Assembly (NCBI GenBank): GCA_016281115.1
Contig: JAEEHZ010000190.1
Span: 1 to 13,479 of the forward strand
Length of the DNA stretch: 13,479 nucleotides
Direction: 5' to 3'
From: Clostridiaceae bacterium
GTDB lineage: Bacteria > Bacillota > Clostridia > Oscillospirales > Acutalibacteraceae
Made by a program: the position numbers and the translations under genes
Shown: positions 12,734 to 13,479 of the stretch, in pieces
How positions within the stretch are numbered: position 1 is the stretch's first letter
Layout: each line of letters starts with the position of its first letter
The notes under the pieces: model-generated
Told to the model about the DNA's origin: nothing
The model's input: only the letters and a program-made list of their open reading frames with translations
Databases searched by the model: none

Positions 12734-12961
12734 TCATTCTTGTCCGTTATCCAAAGTGTCGTAACCATCTGTTTGTTCAGCTTCATACTCAGGCTCCGGC
12801 AAAGGCGTGTTTTCGTCTATCTCTTTGTAGTTATCCGGGCTGTCGCCCACTCCGAGATATACTGTCTTTGCACGCATTGTTTCCGTCTCTTTGTCGGTGA
12901 TTACCATACCGACGGACGCTTCAATCTTTCTTAATATTACTGTTTGTGATGTTTCTGTCAT
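12734..12961 (-). CDS. Small acidic protein, hypothetical (possibly phage-tail associated)
   Basis: This 75-aa product has no firm family assignment. It has a polar N-terminal half (MTETSQTVILRKIEASVGMVITDKETETM), then AKTVYLGVGDSPDNYKEID, and a Pro/Glu/Asp-rich tail ending in DNGQE. There is no signal peptide or membrane span. The 'VYLGxxDSxDNxxEI' style reminds me of small proteins that follow tail-fibre or receptor-binding genes in Clostridia and Bacilli prophages; this is recollection, not a search result. AGGAGGT, a near-perfect ribosome site, precedes the ATG and overlaps the stop codon of the upstream LRR gene, so the two are translationally close and surely co-transcribed. The terminator at 12663-12706 lies just downstream. 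Confidence 0.65.
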   Translation of the reverse strand: MTETSQTVILRKIEASVGMVITDKETETMRAKTVYLGVGDSPDNYKEIDENTPLPEPEYEAEQTDGYDTLDNGQE

Positions 12962-12973
12962 TTTAATTACCTC

Positions 12974-13479
12974 CTATGCTATTGTCCAGTTTTTAGCTGT
13001 TGCTATGGCTATTTCCTGCGCCGACATCTTCGCTAGATTCGTGCTCCCCATTGTAAGGGTGTTTGTCGTATCGGCAGATCTGTCATATAATGCGGCAAAC
13101 CAGCTGAGTATGGTGTCATGTGAGTATTTTGTACTGTTATTTAATTTGATAGATGCGTTAAATCCTTGCTCCAGTGTTACGAATTCCAGCTTTGAACACC
13201 CCTGAAACGGAAATAAAGTATCGGTTCGCGTATAAATTAAACTGCTTGGTAAACTCGCTGTTGTTAAATTTGAGCACATTTCGAAAACTCTACCGTTCAA
13301 CTTTTCTATCCCGTTGCGCAAAATAACGGTTTTAAAAGTTGACCAAGTAAACATTTGATCCGCTAACTCTTTTATACTTCCGGGTATATCGGCTATGTCC
13401 GCTTGGACTGAGCCATTCTTTCCTAAAGATGTAACCGTATTTGGTAGTATAAATCCGTTTGGAAATTTGCAGGAACTAA
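12974..13479 (-). CDS. BspA-like leucine-rich-repeat protein, C-terminal part (partial)
   Basis: The frame is open to the window edge: 168 residues are visible and the 5' end is missing. Repeated LRR_5/BspA-type units can be followed: LPNTVTSLG, IPGSIKELADQMFTWSTFKTVIL, GIEKLNGRVFEMCSNLTTASLP and LFPFQGCSKLEFVTLEQGF, each a strand-turn with 'F..CSxL..V.LP' spacing. The end LTMGSTNLAKMSAQEIAIATAKNWTIA is like C-terminal modules I associate with LRR proteins of Clostridia prophage tails or surface proteins, where the protein reads through into receptor-binding function. No transmembrane anchor or sorting signal is seen at the C-terminus. The ATG at 13354 is internal to the repeat pattern and should not be taken as the start. 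The gene is followed after 12 nt by the 75-aa gene. Confidence 0.8.
   Translation of the reverse strand, partial: SSCKFPNGFILPNTVTSLGKNGSVQADIADIPGSIKELADQMFTWSTFKTVILRNGIEKLNGRVFEMCSNLTTASLPSSLIYTRTDTLFPFQGCSKLEFVTLEQGFNASIKLNNSTKYSHDTILSWFAALYDRSADTTNTLTMGSTNLAKMSAQEIAIATAKNWTIA

Overview
The window looks like chromosomal DNA of a low-GC Gram-positive anaerobe of the class Clostridia (Bacillota). The grounds are strong purine-rich Shine-Dalgarno sites, sigma-A type promoters, a ThiT thiamine transporter behind a TPP riboswitch, and elongation factor P followed by an acidic zinc-ribbon protein of the clostridial CD1247-like type. Species cannot be read from the sequence. All homology statements come from recognising motifs by eye; no database was searched.

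Left part, plus strand (1-3040): the 3' end of an mgtE-type magnesium transporter, then a complete thiamine-sensing unit (promoter, TPP riboswitch, intrinsic terminator, thiT). A small basic single-span membrane protein follows, ending 2 nt before a tRNA-Arg(CCG) gene. Next is a four-helix-bundle (23S rRNA intervening-sequence type) protein gene, enclosed by two imperfect ~47-nt direct repeats that each carry a hairpin; the first copy is the hairpin directly after the tRNA. Then comes a secreted CAP/SCP protein with a five-unit Cys-rich tandem repeat, closed by a strong bidirectional terminator.

Middle part, minus strand (3076-9817), in transcription order: serC-serA from a sigma-A promoter at 9789-9817, ending in a hairpin near 7438-7474; glyA-tdk-GT2 glycosyltransferase from a promoter at 7359-7387; efp plus the acidic zinc-ribbon gene from a promoter at 4337-4365. 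SerC and SerA carry out two of the three serine synthesis steps and GlyA converts serine to glycine while supplying methylene-THF. Thymidine kinase is the salvage counterpart of the thymidylate route that uses that one-carbon unit. The glycosyltransferase has no obvious metabolic tie to its operon partners.

Right part: a two-gene plus-strand operon, MBOAT O-acyltransferase and DHHW/SGNH-like protein (9954-12603), typical of O-acetylation of a surface polymer. A bidirectional terminator separates it from two minus-strand genes running in from the right edge: the C-terminal part of a BspA-like leucine-rich-repeat protein and a 75-aa protein. Their style suggests a phage-tail-like or accessory region beyond the window, but this is inference.

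The most unusual structure is the repeat-enclosed four-helix-bundle gene beside the tRNA. No clearly new defence or multi-gene system could be demonstrated.
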